The notes beneath the pieces were generated by a model. It ran no database searches, was not told the origin of the DNA, and worked only from the letters and a program-made list of their open reading frames with translations. From positions 8,628,886 through 8,692,885 of the forward strand of contig NC_083651.1 in assembly GCF_963576545.1 (NCBI RefSeq): 64,000 nt of DNA. Reading direction: 5' to 3'. A program made the position numbers and the translations under genes. This stretch comes from Limanda limanda. Its lineage: Eukaryota > Chordata > Actinopteri > Pleuronectiformes > Pleuronectidae. Shown here one piece after another: positions 32,779 through 45,090 of this stretch (positions within the stretch are counted from its first letter, which is position 1; every line of letters begins with the position of its first letter).

Positions 32779-35700
32779 GTTGGCACACTAACTACCTTTT
32801 TTTAGCACTCGATTACCCTCTCTTTAAATGAATATATAAGTTTCTCCATAAAAACAAGAAAAAACAAGTGGAGAAGTTGAAGAAGAGGGTCAGAATAAAA
32901 AAGGATGGTGCTGAGATTTTGAAAAGACAACAGAAAGGCCGGGCTGCTGCTGTCATGTCAGATACATCCAAAGGTAGGCCTGGACTGATCTTGCTTCCGT
33001 CTTGCAGGTCTGAATTATTTGGTAACTCCTTCAACGTGCAGCAGAGCCTTCACAGTCCTTATCCCTCTATTGGTCATCCTGCTGAATCCAGAGGGCAGCA
33101 GAAGATGGAAGTGATGGAAGTCCAAGCAGACGGAAAGCCATGCAGGGTGAAGAAAAGGTGTATTTGTTCGTGTTTTTTCTCCTTTTCTTTGCTTACCAGA
33201 AAATTTAAGTTAAATGGTCTCCCAAGCCGCCAAAGCTTCCCCAGCTTCCCTCCAGAGAAACGCAGGGCGACAGCACACAGCTGCGGTCTCTACCCAGGTT
33301 ATCATGTGGCCGACACAGCCAATCACAGGGCGGCGCTCTCAAGTTTCAAAATCTAAATATACCTAGGTGATCCTTTCAGAAAGGAGCACCTGTCGAGACT
33401 AATGCATCAGCGGTACAGTTATTAGGAAGGCAGTGGGGCACGCGTGGTGGGGGTCTCAAGAAAACAAAAGCAAACCCCCAACTGCAACAGTACCACACTG
33501 TGCCAATGGGTATATGCCGGTTGTCATGATATGTTTGGAGGTATGCTACCTTACATCAGGTTAGAATACAAGTTTGAGTTTGTGAGGGTTAGCTGAAGGC
33601 CTGGCAGGGCTCTGAGTGACAGGTCTGTTGAGGTCATCTGTTAGCTAACCCTGCATTGCTCCTGTCAAGAATCAGGTCAACATCAAACACGAGATCTGCG
33701 AGACAGAAAAAAGTATATGCCCCAATAATTAGGAAACACAATATCTAAATCATGACTGTGTCAGTCAAATTGAATTCTGATGAATCACCAATGCCCCTTA
33801 TATTAGGGAAAGAGCCAGTAAATAAATAATGAGCCAACCTGGGCAAGTCTTGACATTCGTTTGGAATGAAGATTGAGGATATCTGATACACTTGGGACAG
33901 AGGCACTACTGCATTCTGCAGTTTTGAACTTCAGTGAACAAGTACAACATTTGAATTTAGACTTCTTTCCCTTACATGTTAACAAAACCATTAAACACTT
34001 ATACTGCTACTTGGAGGAGAGCTGTAGATGCTAGCCTATATATATATTGACTTCATGTCATAAAATAGATAATAAATCAATTCCATGTTATCTCTCACAG
34101 AACAAGTGATGGCTTCCAGTGTAAAAAAAAAACGACACTCAAGTTTCACATGATGTGAGCGCATTAAAAAGTATTTCCAGATAACATAAAGCATAAAATT
34201 GGGTTCACACGGTTTAGGGCTAAGATGCAAATAGCATCAACTATGAGCACGTAGATAAGTGACAGGACATGAACTTAAACAATGAAAAATTAACCATATG
34301 TATGTTTCCTCTCACTCTTTCTGCCAGAGGCCGAGTGCTGTCCGGGGACCATGACAGACAGCAGCAGCTGAATCTCTCTCTCTCTCACCCTCTGCAAAGT
34401 GGCCGTCTGTTCTGTGAGGGCCTGGATCACTGTCACTGAGGCTTCATTAACATCACTGCAGTTTTGATATCGTCTAATCTGCAAAACTGAAGAGGTAGTC
34501 ATGTTGTAAATGGTAAGTTAACCTAAAATACCACATACTGCAAAAATATATATTTTTCAAATAGTTATCTAGCCCTGCAGATATGACTCAATTTGTTTGG
34601 TGTATGACATTTTAATATATTTACAAATATTGAACTCTGACTTTTCCAGGATTGAAAAAAACTGACCCACTCTTCTTCATGGTGTTTACACAGCACAACA
34701 AGGCAGAGACACAGGGTGACATTAGGGTTATAATTTCATGTGTTCAATATTTTAATTATTCATCTTGAACCTTTTAGGGTTTTAGGGATATTTGGTTTGT
34801 GGCAGCAGCATCGGGAAAAAAAAGTCTAACAGCAAAACATTCTTAAAGAATCTATGTCCAATAATTACAAATTATTATCCAGACCTAAAAGTCAGCTGTG
34901 AACTATTTTCTACTGAACATTATTGATGGCTTGTTGTGTGGCCTATGTAACAGATGCTTTCTATGTTGCAAGTAAACTGCAATTACTGCTGCTGTATCGA
35001 AGAGTACAATATTAAAAGTAGTTCGAACTGATTTTTCAGGCTGTGGAGAGATATTTTCTTAAGTGACAAGCTATCAAAGACTTTTAATGATTCTAACAGA
35101 CAAAAGAATGACCTCCCAAGGCCAAGGGTATCCAGGGGGGGGCTACATGATGCTTAGTCAATGGAAAAAATGACTGATGACCAGTGAGACTAGAACTTAA
35201 CAGCTGGTGGAAAGACAGCCACAACATGAACCCTGCCAACATTCAATTTTAGCCCACCATCACAAAAACAATGAAATCTAGTGAGGTAATAGGCCTAAAG
35301 TGAACCCCAGTTCACTCTCAGTCACAAAATGACACACGTCTGCCCTGACCTTTCTAGCTCTACAAGAAGCAAGTGACGTCTTGAAGTGGTCTATGTTGGT
35401 AAGCAAGAGCTGGTCTCTTTAAATAATCGATGATAATAATTTATGGTTTTATATAAGACTTTGGATAGATATGATTCGCATAAAACATTAATCTGTAAAA
35501 AACAGTATATTAAAGGAAAAGACAAGCTTACTATTCTTAAGGTGATAATCGTGCCTGACATAATCATAATCCATACACACTCATCTCTCCTATCCTGCAC
35601 TGTGGATTCGCGTTAAATGGATAGAAAAAGCTCCCCATTTCAATTAATCATGATTATTAAGTCAATGTGTGCTTCATCACTTTTCTGCTAGAGGTCATAT

Positions 35701-36294
35701 TTACCGTGTTTGTCAGGCTGTTCGCTGGTTTTATTTGTGAGCAGTATTACACAAATACAACTCAACTTATTTTTGTGAATATTTTTCACAACAAAAAAAA
35801 GTTAGCAGACCACCTCCTGTTTTCTTCAGTATTTCTACTATGAAAACTAGTCAATCATGAGTAGGATTTTTCAGCCTAGAATTAACATTCTAGTAAAGTC
35901 TCCAGGCATTATTTGGGTTTGACTTACCTTGTGCACTACCTGAAATTAAAAAAACATGAAACAATGATGCATATTACCTGGCTGGTAGCTAGTCTGCATG
36001 TTCACAGTCAATATGAAACTTGAGACTCAGTTTGGTATTGTGTTCGCTTTAAGGAAAAGTGCATGATGGACATACCTGTTTAAAACTTCATTGGATTGGA
36101 TGTGGACCAAGCTTTAAACAAATGGCAAGAATTCACCAAATAAATTTCACATCTTGTGCTTTTTTTGTCATAAGTAGATGGCGTCTGCTCAGTTGACGTG
36201 ACAAAACATAAATAAAAAAAAAACACAGCAGTGATTAACTATTATCTTGTTTTTTTTTTTAGTAAATAAGTTCCAAAGTTCATGTTGTTGCACC
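32779..36294. other. Intergenic region NEB-ARL5A, left part
   Basis: AT-rich and mostly featureless. A plus-strand open frame at 32868-33356 has no family resemblance. Minus-strand exon-like segments with good splice borders lie at 33634-33695, 33839-33915 and 34389-34478. A short CT tract lies at 34374-34388. Weak similarity to the dispersed repeat occurs near 35.72-35.80 kb. Confidence 0.5.
34389..34478 (-). other. Exon-like segment, 30 codons, no known family
   Basis: Open only in one frame, flanked by TTTTGCAG acceptor and AGG/GTGAGAG donor in phase 0. The peptide contains CSDVNEASVTVIQAL and then TEQTATLQR, coiled-coil-like. Similar isolated segments lie downstream at 33839-33915 and 33634-33695, but their frames do not join simply. 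It may be a small unrecognised gene, a decayed one, or chance. Confidence 0.25.
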
Positions 36295-36820
36295 TTAAAG
36301 AGATAGTTCACTGAAAAGTTTAAATTCACTCAATATCCACTCCCCACTATGTCGATGGAGGGGTGGCTGAAGCGTTTGAGTCCGCAAATGGTTCTAGAGT
36401 CTCAGAAGTAAACGATTAAGTAGCGATACAATTGAAGAAAATGGTGAGTGGGACTTTAGACATGGTAAAACAGAAAATATATAAATTGTTTGTGTGGTGC
36501 CATCCAAGTGTCCACAAGCCCTGACATTAATATTCGACTATACATTTACATTCATCTACGTCATGTTTTAAGCCTTAAAGACCCCCGAAGAGGCTAAGCT
36601 AGCGGATTTAGCTACACGATGATGTGTCCGAGGGTCCATGAATGCTCCTTGTAGGAAGACATCAGCGGACAATTAGGCTAAACACAAGGTGTAAATGACC
36701 TTGTTATGAGCGATCTGAGACTCCAGAAGAGTTTTGGGGACTCACTTCACCCACCCCTCCCTCATCATAGTGGTGAGAAGATGAGGGAATTTTCATTTTT
36801 CAGTGAACTATCCCTTTTAA
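36295..36820. mobile_element. TTAA-flanked MITE (526 bp)
   Basis: Both ends start with TTAA followed by inverted copies of GATAGTTCACTGAAAA (left TTAAAGAGATAG..., right, read inverted, TTAAAAGGGATAG...). A second inverted match lies further in: CCACTATGTCGATGGAGG against CCTCCCTCATCATAGTGG. There is no transposase frame. The TTAA target and the end sequence fit the Kolobok/piggyBac type of teleost MITEs; which of these is uncertain. Confidence 0.85.
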
Positions 36821-38291
36821 TCAACTTAGAGTACAAGTGCAAACCAAAACTATGAGCTAAAAGGGATTTAAGAAGCCAAGAAGAGCTGCAGAGTTCACTG
36901 AGTTTGTTACTTGTGGTTCAATGTTACAGTAAAACATACTGATTAATGCTTTAATACAATCTGGACCTGAGTGCTCAAAGATAATAAACTTAGGCCAATA
37001 TTAAGACTAGTAATTACTATACATAAAGTGTAGGATTCAATTAAAGCTGTTCAGGGGCCAACTGTTACCCATAGTAAAAACAGAGGAGAATAACGAGCTG
37101 TAACAAATGTGTAATGACAAGACCAAAGCATGTGACGTGTCAAAAGTGGAATGGTGGTGATACATGATACAATTCTGGATAATTGTAGAGCTGTTTGCTG
37201 ATTTTGTAAAAAACAACTTCAGCTGAGGAGCCACGCCTGCTAAGGAAGGCCGTGGAGATATCAGGAATGTGTGGAATGCCACTTCTCAAACAAATCTTGG
37301 CACTGGTTTGTGCAAGTTCTTTCATTTGAACGTTTTGAACACGTGAAAATCCCTACATGCTCATTATTCTGCCGTTTTCAGCTCTAACCCACTCACTCAC
37401 TGTGCACTGCTCACATTCTGGTCTTTTTCTCTCCACCTCTTCTGACTTACAGCTGTCTGTCTCTGACCTTCCTACTCCTGTAGCTGCTCATCATGCTCAC
37501 TGAAAAGCACGTGACACATTCTGCCCCCTGTAGGACTAGAAACAGAATAACCGAAGTTACAAACACGAACCTCGATGTAGCTTAGAATTGTCACAAGAGA
37601 TAAGTCAACTATAAAGAAGAGGACAATCGTGGGAGCCACCTGAAAGAAATACACATTCATGATGCAATGCAATTCACCTGAAACAGTTAAAAACACTTTA
37701 TTTCACCGATTATTCATAGGGACTGAAAGGCAGGGGGCAGTGTGTGATTTTACCCTCCATACGGCATGTTTCAGTCACCATCAACCATCATCGCTTGAAC
37801 ATTCTGCGCCAGGCACCACGTTAAAAGAGAATACTGGGCTGTATACACAGGGGGGAGGGGGCGATTAAAATCGCAACAGCCAGTCTGGCAATACTGAAAG
37901 GCCACCATGGGCTGAACTTGCACACAGCTGAATAATAAGTCCAAGGAGTTCCAAGTCAGACCCTTTGCTGACCTCTGTGTTTCTCTTAAAAGAAAACCGT
38001 GCAGAAATTAAAATTTAAATAATTTGAGTGTCTTTTGCTGTCCAATGTCCTTCCGAAAAAGGTCACGTTCTTTTTTTGTTCAGAGTTCAAACGTCGTTTG
38101 TAAAATAAATTATCACAGAAGAGTTTAACGTCCTGGCAGCGGTCTGCCCACGTCAGCTTCACAGGAAAGAGGAGAGGGCCATCCATCCACTGACCTCACC
38201 CTCATCCTCCTCCCATTTTCAAGCTCCTGTCTGGAGGCAGAGAGAGAGAAAGAGAGAGCAAGGGCGCACTTGTGATCAGAGTCAAAGGTCA
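36821..38291. other. Intergenic DNA and ARL5A 3' UTR
   Basis: The part next to 38291 is the ARL5A 3' UTR. A minus-strand AATAAA (plus TTTATT at 37697-37702) is a possible poly(A) signal about 590 nt after the stop. A 61-codon minus frame at 37140-37325 has no known relatives that I recognise. Confidence 0.45.
37697..37702 (-). terminator. arl5a: Candidate ARL5A poly(A) signal
   Basis: AATAAA on the minus strand at a plausible 3' UTR distance from the ARL5A stop. Other matches exist, so this is only the most conveniently placed one. Confidence 0.25.
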
Positions 38292-38340
38292 TCATCTCAC
38301 ACGCAGCCGTGACATCATCCACTCGAGGCCCTGGCACAGC
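38292..38340 (-). CDS. arl5a: ARL5A exon 6 (C-terminus and stop)
   Basis: Completes a glycine codon and reads [15 protein letters not shown] then TGA. The ending RLRVR replaces the mammalian RLKIR, a conservative change. Confidence 0.96.
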
Positions 38341-41300
38341 CTGGAGTCGAGCAAGACGTCGGGAGTGTTGTAGAGGAATTGGGATATGGAAGAGAGTGGG
38401 AGCAGAAATAAACACAGACAAGCGTTAAAAACAAAATCTCTGTATGAACACTTATCACTACAGTCCAATATGCAGTGTGTATTATTTGTAGTTCTCACCC
38501 CTCTCCAGTGAGCGCGCAGCAGGCCTGGATGTGCCACTGGTGGTCTTTGACGGAGGTAAGCTGCAGGCTCTGGGAGATCTCGGCCACAGACATGCAACCT
38601 TTCACATCCTGCTTGTTGGCAAAGATCAACAGCCCCGCCTTTCTTAAATCCTGGAGGGGCAGATAAAAGACGTCAAATAAGGAGAGGGTAAGAAATGTAA
38701 CATAAGTACATTATCCTTTCATAGAAAATGGTGTGTTAATGTGAGTTGATATGAGTATGAAGACAGACTTGCTTCAAGAAGATGTGACTTTCTGGATATT
38801 TCTTGAAACACTGTTATATTTTGAGAGCTACATAAACAGCATTGTGAGTTTTATTGTTATGTTTGAGCACACACAAAAATCTCAACTAGAAAACTTTAAT
38901 ACCTCGTAATACTGTCAGACTTTGAATTAAGTCTTGTGAATCAGTATGAGTGTAACAGTTTAAATCCTTTGTTTTGGAGTTTTGTAATCCACATGCCAGA
39001 TTGTGACTCTAATTTAAAAATAACCATGTTATTATCACAAACACTGATGCAAATGTGGGCTATATAAATGTTCATTGCATTTAAAATAGCTTGAATCTGC
39101 GGAGTTGTTTATGGAAATTTACTAAATGCTTTATTATTAAAGAATATAACAATAATCTAAACATAAAAATGTTTTTACAAATAAAACTAATATTTTTATG
39201 TGGTTCTTTTGAGCTCTGTTAGTGACCCACAATGTGTGCTTAATACTGTACTAAACACTGCAATCAGTTTAATATGAGCCTTTTGTAGCAATGTTGTCTG
39301 ATAAATCAGAGATATACATTTTCTCTTAGGAGTTGGTATTAAATGTCTTTGTCTACCACTTACACCTCTAACAATTTATATCTATAAAATATGATTTATT
39401 GAAGTGTGGTTAAGACACTGCTGTTCTTTTGATACTAATTAGTTAACATATCTATGGACATGCATATGAATACCTGTTTTACAAATACTACCATCCCGTT
39501 TTTGTGACACTCACTTCGTGTGCTAACATTCTGTAGAGTTCTTCTTTTGTCACAGAGATCCTTTCTCTGTCTGTGCTGTCGACCACCACAATTACAAACT
39601 GTTCAGAAAAGATGGAGAGAAATAAAACACTGTTAAAAAAAATTACAGCATCTCAACTTGGTCTGACCTTGGTCTGGAACGGGACCAAGTTTCGATTTCC
39701 AGTACTTCGACAATACTGTAGAGAATCTGACACTCAGCAGTTTGTACCTACAGTAGTGATTATACCAACTCTAGCAATTCTAAGCTGTAGAACGCCACAA
39801 CCAAAGCGATGCTTTGACTGGCGATGAGGCACTATAAGCTATCATTACCTCTGTGTTGGTGTAGTACGTGTTCCACGAAGACCTAAGGGACTCCTGGCCT
39901 CCAATGTCCCACATCAGGAAATGAGTGTTGTTGACCACAATCTCTTCCACGTTACTTCCAATGGTAGGAGAGGTGTGTACCACCTCGTTCATAGAACTAT
40001 ATAGAGGGAAGAAAAAACACGTTGGTAAAAAGTAAACGTTACATTTATGAAATATTATATGATTTAAAAAACTTTGAGGACCTACATAAAGAAGTTTACT
40101 AAAATTATAACCTTTTTATACTTACAACTGGTAAAGAATTGTGGTCTTGCCGGCATTGTCCAGGCCAACAATAATAACTTTGTGCTCTGAAATGCAAAAA
40201 AAGACACAAAGAATTCAGAGCTTACAGTGACATCAATATGTGGGCTCAGTGCTGGTGACTGACTGATTCATCACTCTTATGTAAACTCAGCCGAGTAATC
40301 TGTTTAAAAAAAACATGTTTTTTGATGTGGAACTGCGTCGAGTGATTCAACCAACAGCCCTTTTTGTGTTCAGCACCATCTTTCAGATGAAGATTGTGTA
40401 GTTTCACACGTCAAGTGTCGCAGAGACACTGTGGTGCTGTGAATGGCGTACTTTCACAGCTACAGATAAGTTAGTGAGTGGTCTTAAGCCAGTTTGTACA
40501 ATCAGGCTGTAGGCAGGAGCCGCTATAGAGATGGGGTACAGCGAGAATTTACTTGTGAAAAATACTTTTTTCTGTCTCTCTACTGATACACTGAAGGGAC
40601 AAGACAATAAGAAAGGCTATAGTTAGCAGAAGGATAGGACAAAGGTAAAGAACACAACGTTGCACAGAATTGTTGAATCACAGTGCTGATTGATTTTCTA
40701 TCAATCTTTTGCGACATGCTCTTTAAAGCACAATCGGCTCTGATTGGTCAGCCTCTGCTGTCGCTTTATCTGGCTTTGTTAGGGCGGTGTCACACTAGCA
40801 TATAGGAATGCATTATTAAGCTATTGGTCACCGTGACCTCATGCAACATCGCAATGGTGCAGAGGTATCGGCCGGACTACTGGCGAGACGTTTCAGAAGT
40901 AGTGTTTTCTAAAACTATACAAACACACTAGAGGAAAGGGAAAACTCCAAAAAACATCTGTCCTTTAACTTTTAAGACTAAAGGACATTGTCAAGTTTAG
41001 ATCTTGTGAAAATGCAAAAAATAGATGAAGATTGTGCGGCTGGTGTTATTAGTAATTACCAAGTAGGTAATTGAGAGAAACTAGAGCATGACAGAGGATT
41101 AGCACACATTTTTTCAATAAAAAAAAAACGATTTTTGAAATATAAGTCAAAAGTCTTTGTTTTGAAGAACATCATGTTGAAGCAATGTCAATTCATTGAC
41201 GTTTAAACATTTCCAAGAAAACCTTTTTTTTTTAGGCTAAATATATTCATACAATCCCTACAACAATGCAAGTAATTATAACTAATTATTCTACTGTGTG

Positions 41301-44300
41301 CACAACCTGCTCATCCATGGACAGCAAACACACAAACTCTACATCGAGCACTTTTTCGGCATTATGCACTATAAAAGAATAAAAAGGCATCTTAAAGAGA
41401 GAGAATATGCAGTAAGTGGTCAACACCAATATCAATATATCTAAGATAGGGAAAAATCAGCTGATAAAATCGGTCAACCAGTATGTTGATAGGGCTTTTT
41501 CTTAAAGTGTGCTGTGAAAAATGGACAACAATTCGTCAATGTCCCTCATAGTTGATTGACTTGTAAATGGCCACACTCAAATTTCTTGTCAGTAAAACAC
41601 CTTCAAATTTCAATGAAATTATATCTGTCTGTAAACAATCCTGTGAATCTCTAAGTTACAGCTGTTAGTCAAACTGAGACCAAATCTCACTGAAGCTGAG
41701 GAAGTGAAAGCAGCAACACACACAATTTCACAAGATCAAAATGCGGGCCTTGTCTTGGTTACTCTAGCTAGTTGAACATAGACAAAGCAGCTGTGAAGAC
41801 AAGGAGTAAGTTATGTTAGAAACGTTAACTTGTTGTTAGTTACACTGTGATCAATGTTTGGAGGTTGTAAGTTAGTCCTGTGAAACTGTAAGAAACTGGA
41901 GCGGAAAACTAAAGCTTGTTTATTTAAAAAAAATGTCATGCAGGTGTCAAATAAGCTGCAGGCAGATATATTGACAGTTAACATATTTGCAAGCAGGTGG
42001 CACATTGGCTGCACGTGTTTCCTGCCACAAGTCAGTCTGCAGCTACAAATTATTTTGTATTTTTTAAGTTACTTTTAATCTGCTATACGTATTTTTGCTG
42101 TGCATTGTTGACTTTAAGTTTAAATGTCTAAAAATAACATTAAATGCTGTGAAGAATGGCATGTCTGTGTTAATAGAATCAACCTATATAAAACAAAACC
42201 ATTTTAATGGTTATTTACATGATGTCCCCTCCAAAAGTAAATAGGCAAGCTGTGACATGTATATGTATATATATATACACACCTGATAGATGGTTATTGG
42301 AAATGTTTTACTCCCCCTTATTGGCCCCAAAAACTCCCTTATATGTGGAGACTAAAATAGCATAGCACATGAATATACAATAAAAAAGATTTCCCAGTCA
42401 AATCACATTTACATATGTGATACACAAATACATATTGACAATTCCATGGGGTAATGATAGTGTGATCTGACTAAAGGGAAGATTGCCCTACTCCTACGAT
42501 CTATACAGTGTATCCCACCTGTTGCATAATATGCAGGGTAGACTGAGATATGTGTCCAGGGCCAAATATAAACATGTGCAGGATAAATGTTACAGAGAAT
42601 GGACAGAAACATGGAACTGTTTACAAGCCTAAGATCAGCAAGTTAACATAACATTTGCTAACATTGCATTGAAGCTTTTTTACATTAAACTGGAAAATGG
42701 ACGGCATGTTTATTTTACAATTTCTTATCACGCGTCTTCTCTGTGAATGAACTTCTGTTGTTTCTCTGCATAGAATCAATCAGCTGGGGACAGTCACGGT
42801 AAGAAGACATCCTGGTACTTTAGAGAGCATCTGGGGATAGATCCAGAAGTGACAATAAAAGCCTTACAGAGTCCAGTGACAGGATGGATGGATGGATGCA
42901 AAATGAAGCAGAGCTCAAAAAAGGCCAAACAAAGGATGACTTGCAATGATGACTTAAATTAAAGCATCACAAAATCTGAGCGTGGAATGAATCATTTCTG
43001 CTCTCAAACTTAAAAGTCTGGAATGGATTTAAAAAAAAGATAGGAACCTATATACATTCACTTTTCAAAGGCAGCAAACCAAGGTTAGTTTTGTGTTGAC
43101 TGACTAACTGAATCATCTGTTTCAGGTTTAATTACCTCTGCCAAGGAGGTCATGTTTGCATTCGTCTGTTAGTCAGCAGGATTACGCACAAACTTCTGTA
43201 CGGATGCAATAAAACCAGTAGAAGGATGCGGGATGGGTCATCCAATTCTGGTGCTCATCCAGAAATGGGAGCAGATGCAGGAATTTCCCCCACCCGTTTC
43301 TTTAACATTGCTTTTCCTAATTTTCGTTGATTTCTGTGAGATTTACGGATTTTGACAAAACAAATCTGGTATGTTTAGGGGACTGATATTTGAAAGTGTT
43401 GTGCAGGTCTAAATTAAAATGAAGGGATATAAAATGCCCACTAATTTTGAAATGAGAAAACAATCATTTATTACCATATACTGCTTTTATATTGGTATAA
43501 TTACTATCATATATAAATATATATTATGTTATATTATATACTGTACTATTCTTATATACTGTCTAACAATACCATTACCATCATATCATCAGTACTATTA
43601 CCATCATCTTGCCACTGCACCTTATCTACCTATTTTATTGTATTTTATCTTGTGCTTCTGTTTTTTTATTCTTTCTACCTCAATATTTTAAATTTTATTC
43701 TATTGTATTGTATTGTTTTTTATTGTATTCAAATACACCGGCTGCTATGACAACTTAATTTCCCTTCGGGGATGAATAAAGTACTCTATCTATCTATCTA
43801 TCTATTTGCTTTGATTGAAATTTTAAGAGAAAATTGTGGGACATGATCCCCCAGAATTCTATGTGGCATCTTCAAAACCTATTCGAGTTGTATAATACAG
43901 ACAAAGCCAGCAGGTTGGTTGGGTCTATGTAAACTTCAACTTCAGGGATGTAAATCGTTCTGTCTTGTACTTTCACTTTGCACAGTTCAATGCACCACAA
44001 CCAGTGTAAGATCTGGAGTCAATGTAATGGACTTCCAGCAGTTTTATTCGCAACTGACCGCCCTCTGCATGTGTGTCCCATGTGATCTATTCAGAGTCAC
44101 GACCAACCACGACAGCACAGTGATAGCACTGTTACAGGGACGTTAATGAATGAATGAATGAAGTATCACCTGTATCACCCTGATAAGACTGGCAGTACAA
44201 AGTCAGTGTGACTCACCCTGAAGTCATCCAGTTGTCCCTACATTCCCCGGAGCATTTTGCTGATGTGGCTGCCTTCAGTGTGCTGTGTTTGTGCAGCCAT

Positions 44301-44757
44301 CTCCAGTGATAGCACCGGGCTGAACACTCATGTTACACGGGTTTCGAATTGTTTGTTTACCGGTTTCAGGACACTAACCCGGGGGAGCGACTCGGTGTCA
44401 TCCGACCTGCAGCTCCGATGCTGGGAGCATAAATAATCAAACAAGCAACTTAACGCAGGGACGGATAGCAAAGTTAGCAGAGGGCTACACTCTTCCGGGG
44501 TTAAATAGTGACTTATTACACAAATGTATACAAAGCATGTCAGTGAGAGAGGTAAACACCGTGACGGGTCTTGTTAGCTGCGGTGTGTGTGAAGCTGGAT
44601 CCTCGGCTGCAGACCCGTCCCTCACTGCGGGCCTCTCCTCTGCCCACTCAGCCCACCTCCATGTCTGCTCCTCCGCAACCCGTACGGTAAATGACACCGT
44701 GCCATTCTTACCTTGATGGTTAAAAAGCCTCCACAGCTTGGTGAACAGTATCCCCAT
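38292..44757 (-). CDS. arl5a: ADP-ribosylation factor-like protein 5A (complete, 6 coding exons)
   Basis: A small Arf-family GTPase that works at the trans-Golgi network, where ARL5 in its GTP form helps recruit the GARP tethering complex. The six exons join in frame (46, 61, 148, 84, 152, 49 nt) to give exactly 179 residues plus stop, the usual ARL5 length. Visible motifs are the N-terminal MGILFTKLW with myristoylatable Gly2, P-loop GLDNAGKT (23-30), switch [10 protein letters not shown] (from 46), WDIGGQES with Gln70, NKQD (125-128) and C-terminal [12 protein letters not shown]. Sequence and position beside NEB and CACNB4 favour ARL5A over ARL5B; ARL5C is excluded by its different N-terminus. 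Introns total about 5.9 kb, most of it in intron 1. Confidence 0.97.
38499..38650 (-). CDS. arl5a: ARL5A exon 5
   Basis: 152 nt, begins [15 protein letters not shown] with the guanine-specificity NKQD motif, then [15 protein letters not shown]. Ends two bases into a glycine codon at donor GTGAGAA. Confidence 0.96.
38651..39514 (-). other. arl5a: ARL5A intron 4
   Basis: An 864-nt AT-rich intron with nothing recognisable in it. Confidence 0.6.
39515..39598 (-). CDS. arl5a: ARL5A exon 4
   Basis: 84 nt, reads [15 protein letters not shown] and ends RMLAHE at donor GTGAGTG. It is the beta-strand and helix after switch II. Confidence 0.96.
39849..39996 (-). CDS. arl5a: ARL5A exon 3
   Basis: 148 nt, covers [15 protein letters not shown] (switch I), then the interswitch and [13 protein letters not shown] (switch II), ending YTNTE. 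Acceptor TAG, donor GTAATGA. Confidence 0.96.
40126..40186 (-). CDS. arl5a: ARL5A exon 2 (P-loop)
   Basis: 61 nt, reads [15 protein letters not shown], the phosphate-binding loop, and ends two bases into a phenylalanine codon. Confidence 0.96.
42886..42899. repeat. GGAT microsatellite
   Basis: About three and a half copies of GGAT, intronic. Confidence 0.7.
43133..43405 (+). repeat. Dispersed repeat family, copy 3
   Basis: Begins TACCTCTGCCAAGGAGGTCA, continues with TTAGTCAGCAGGATTACGCA, a TTTCTTTAACATTGC stretch and AGGGGACTGATATTTG. One of the more complete copies. Confidence 0.75.
43495..43805 (+). mobile_element. Non-LTR retrotransposon 3' tail
   Basis: A T- and A-rich stretch runs into GCACCTTATC and ACACCGGCTGCTATGACAAC, then TTTCCCTTCGGGGATGAATA, and ends with TCTA repeats. 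This tail type is typical of teleost LINE copies (L2 or Rex1 group; I cannot say which). 5'-truncated, no coding part. Confidence 0.7.
44147..44162. repeat. GAAT microsatellite
   Basis: Four copies of an AATG/GAAT unit, intronic. Confidence 0.7.
44712..44757 (-). CDS. arl5a: ARL5A exon 1 (start codon)
   Basis: 46 nt, reads [15 protein letters not shown] plus one base, then donor GTAAGAA. The membrane-contacting N-terminal helix with Gly2 is conserved in ARL5, fixing the start. Confidence 0.97.
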
Positions 44758-45062
44758 GGCTGACGACGACGTCTTGCCGAGGCCAGCTTGCGAGAATCCG
44801 CTGTAACCTAGCTAGCTAGCCTCGATGCTAGCAACTTTAACCCAGCTAGCTAGCTCGCTCACTCCACACACGAAGAGCTGTCCGAGGTGTTGAGGACGAG
44901 CGCCATGTTTGTATGAATTACCACTAACGATACCTCTTCCATGTGACGGAGAGTTAAGTGTGTCAGTTGATTTATTCCCATAAAACAACCCAGAGGCTAA
45001 CCAGTGCGGCTAGGTGATTCAGATCAGCTGTGCTGTGCGCTCCGCTAGTTAGCTGTCAGTGC

Positions 45063-45074
45063 TGCGCATGCGCA
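45063..45074. promoter_or_regulatory. arl5a: NRF1 site
   Basis: TGCGCATGCGCA, a perfect palindromic match to the NRF1 consensus, about 300 bp upstream of the ARL5A ATG in the CpG-rich region. Confidence 0.75.
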
Positions 45075-45090
45075 CCAGGTCTGTCGTATT

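Larger units (their letters stand above)
40187..44711 (-). other. arl5a: ARL5A intron 1 (4.5 kb)
   Basis: Contains a dispersed-repeat copy (43133-43405), a non-LTR 3' tail ending in a TCTA repeat (43495-43805), and short GGAT and GAAT repeats. The rest, including 40.2-42.8 kb, is AT-rich and shows no gene. Confidence 0.65.
44340..45090 (-). promoter_or_regulatory. arl5a: ARL5A CpG-rich promoter and 5' UTR
   Basis: GC- and CpG-richer than all surrounding DNA, spanning the ARL5A start exon. There is no TATA box. A YY1-like motif (minus AAACATGGCG, about 44900-44910) often marks transcription starts of housekeeping genes, so a start near 44.9 kb is likely. GCTAG repeats lie at 44.81-44.86 kb. 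Confidence 0.7.

Noticed and set aside
32868..33356. 162-codon plus-strand open frame beside the nebulin promoter
   Set aside because: Starts with a plausible basic stretch but has no known domain, and the later part is low-complexity and proline/serine mixed. Not enough to call a gene.
37140..37325. 61-codon minus frame (MKELAQTSAKICLRSG...)
   Set aside because: Looks protein-like, but has no splice partners I can find, no known motif, and lies beyond the likely ARL5A 3' end.
38125..38421. 98-codon minus frame overlapping ARL5A exon 6
   Set aside because: Out of frame with ARL5A, whose own frame gives the expected 179-residue protein.
40780..40930. GTCACACTAG-containing stretch in ARL5A intron 1 as a hAT-like element
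   Set aside because: No second inverted end or target duplication could be found.
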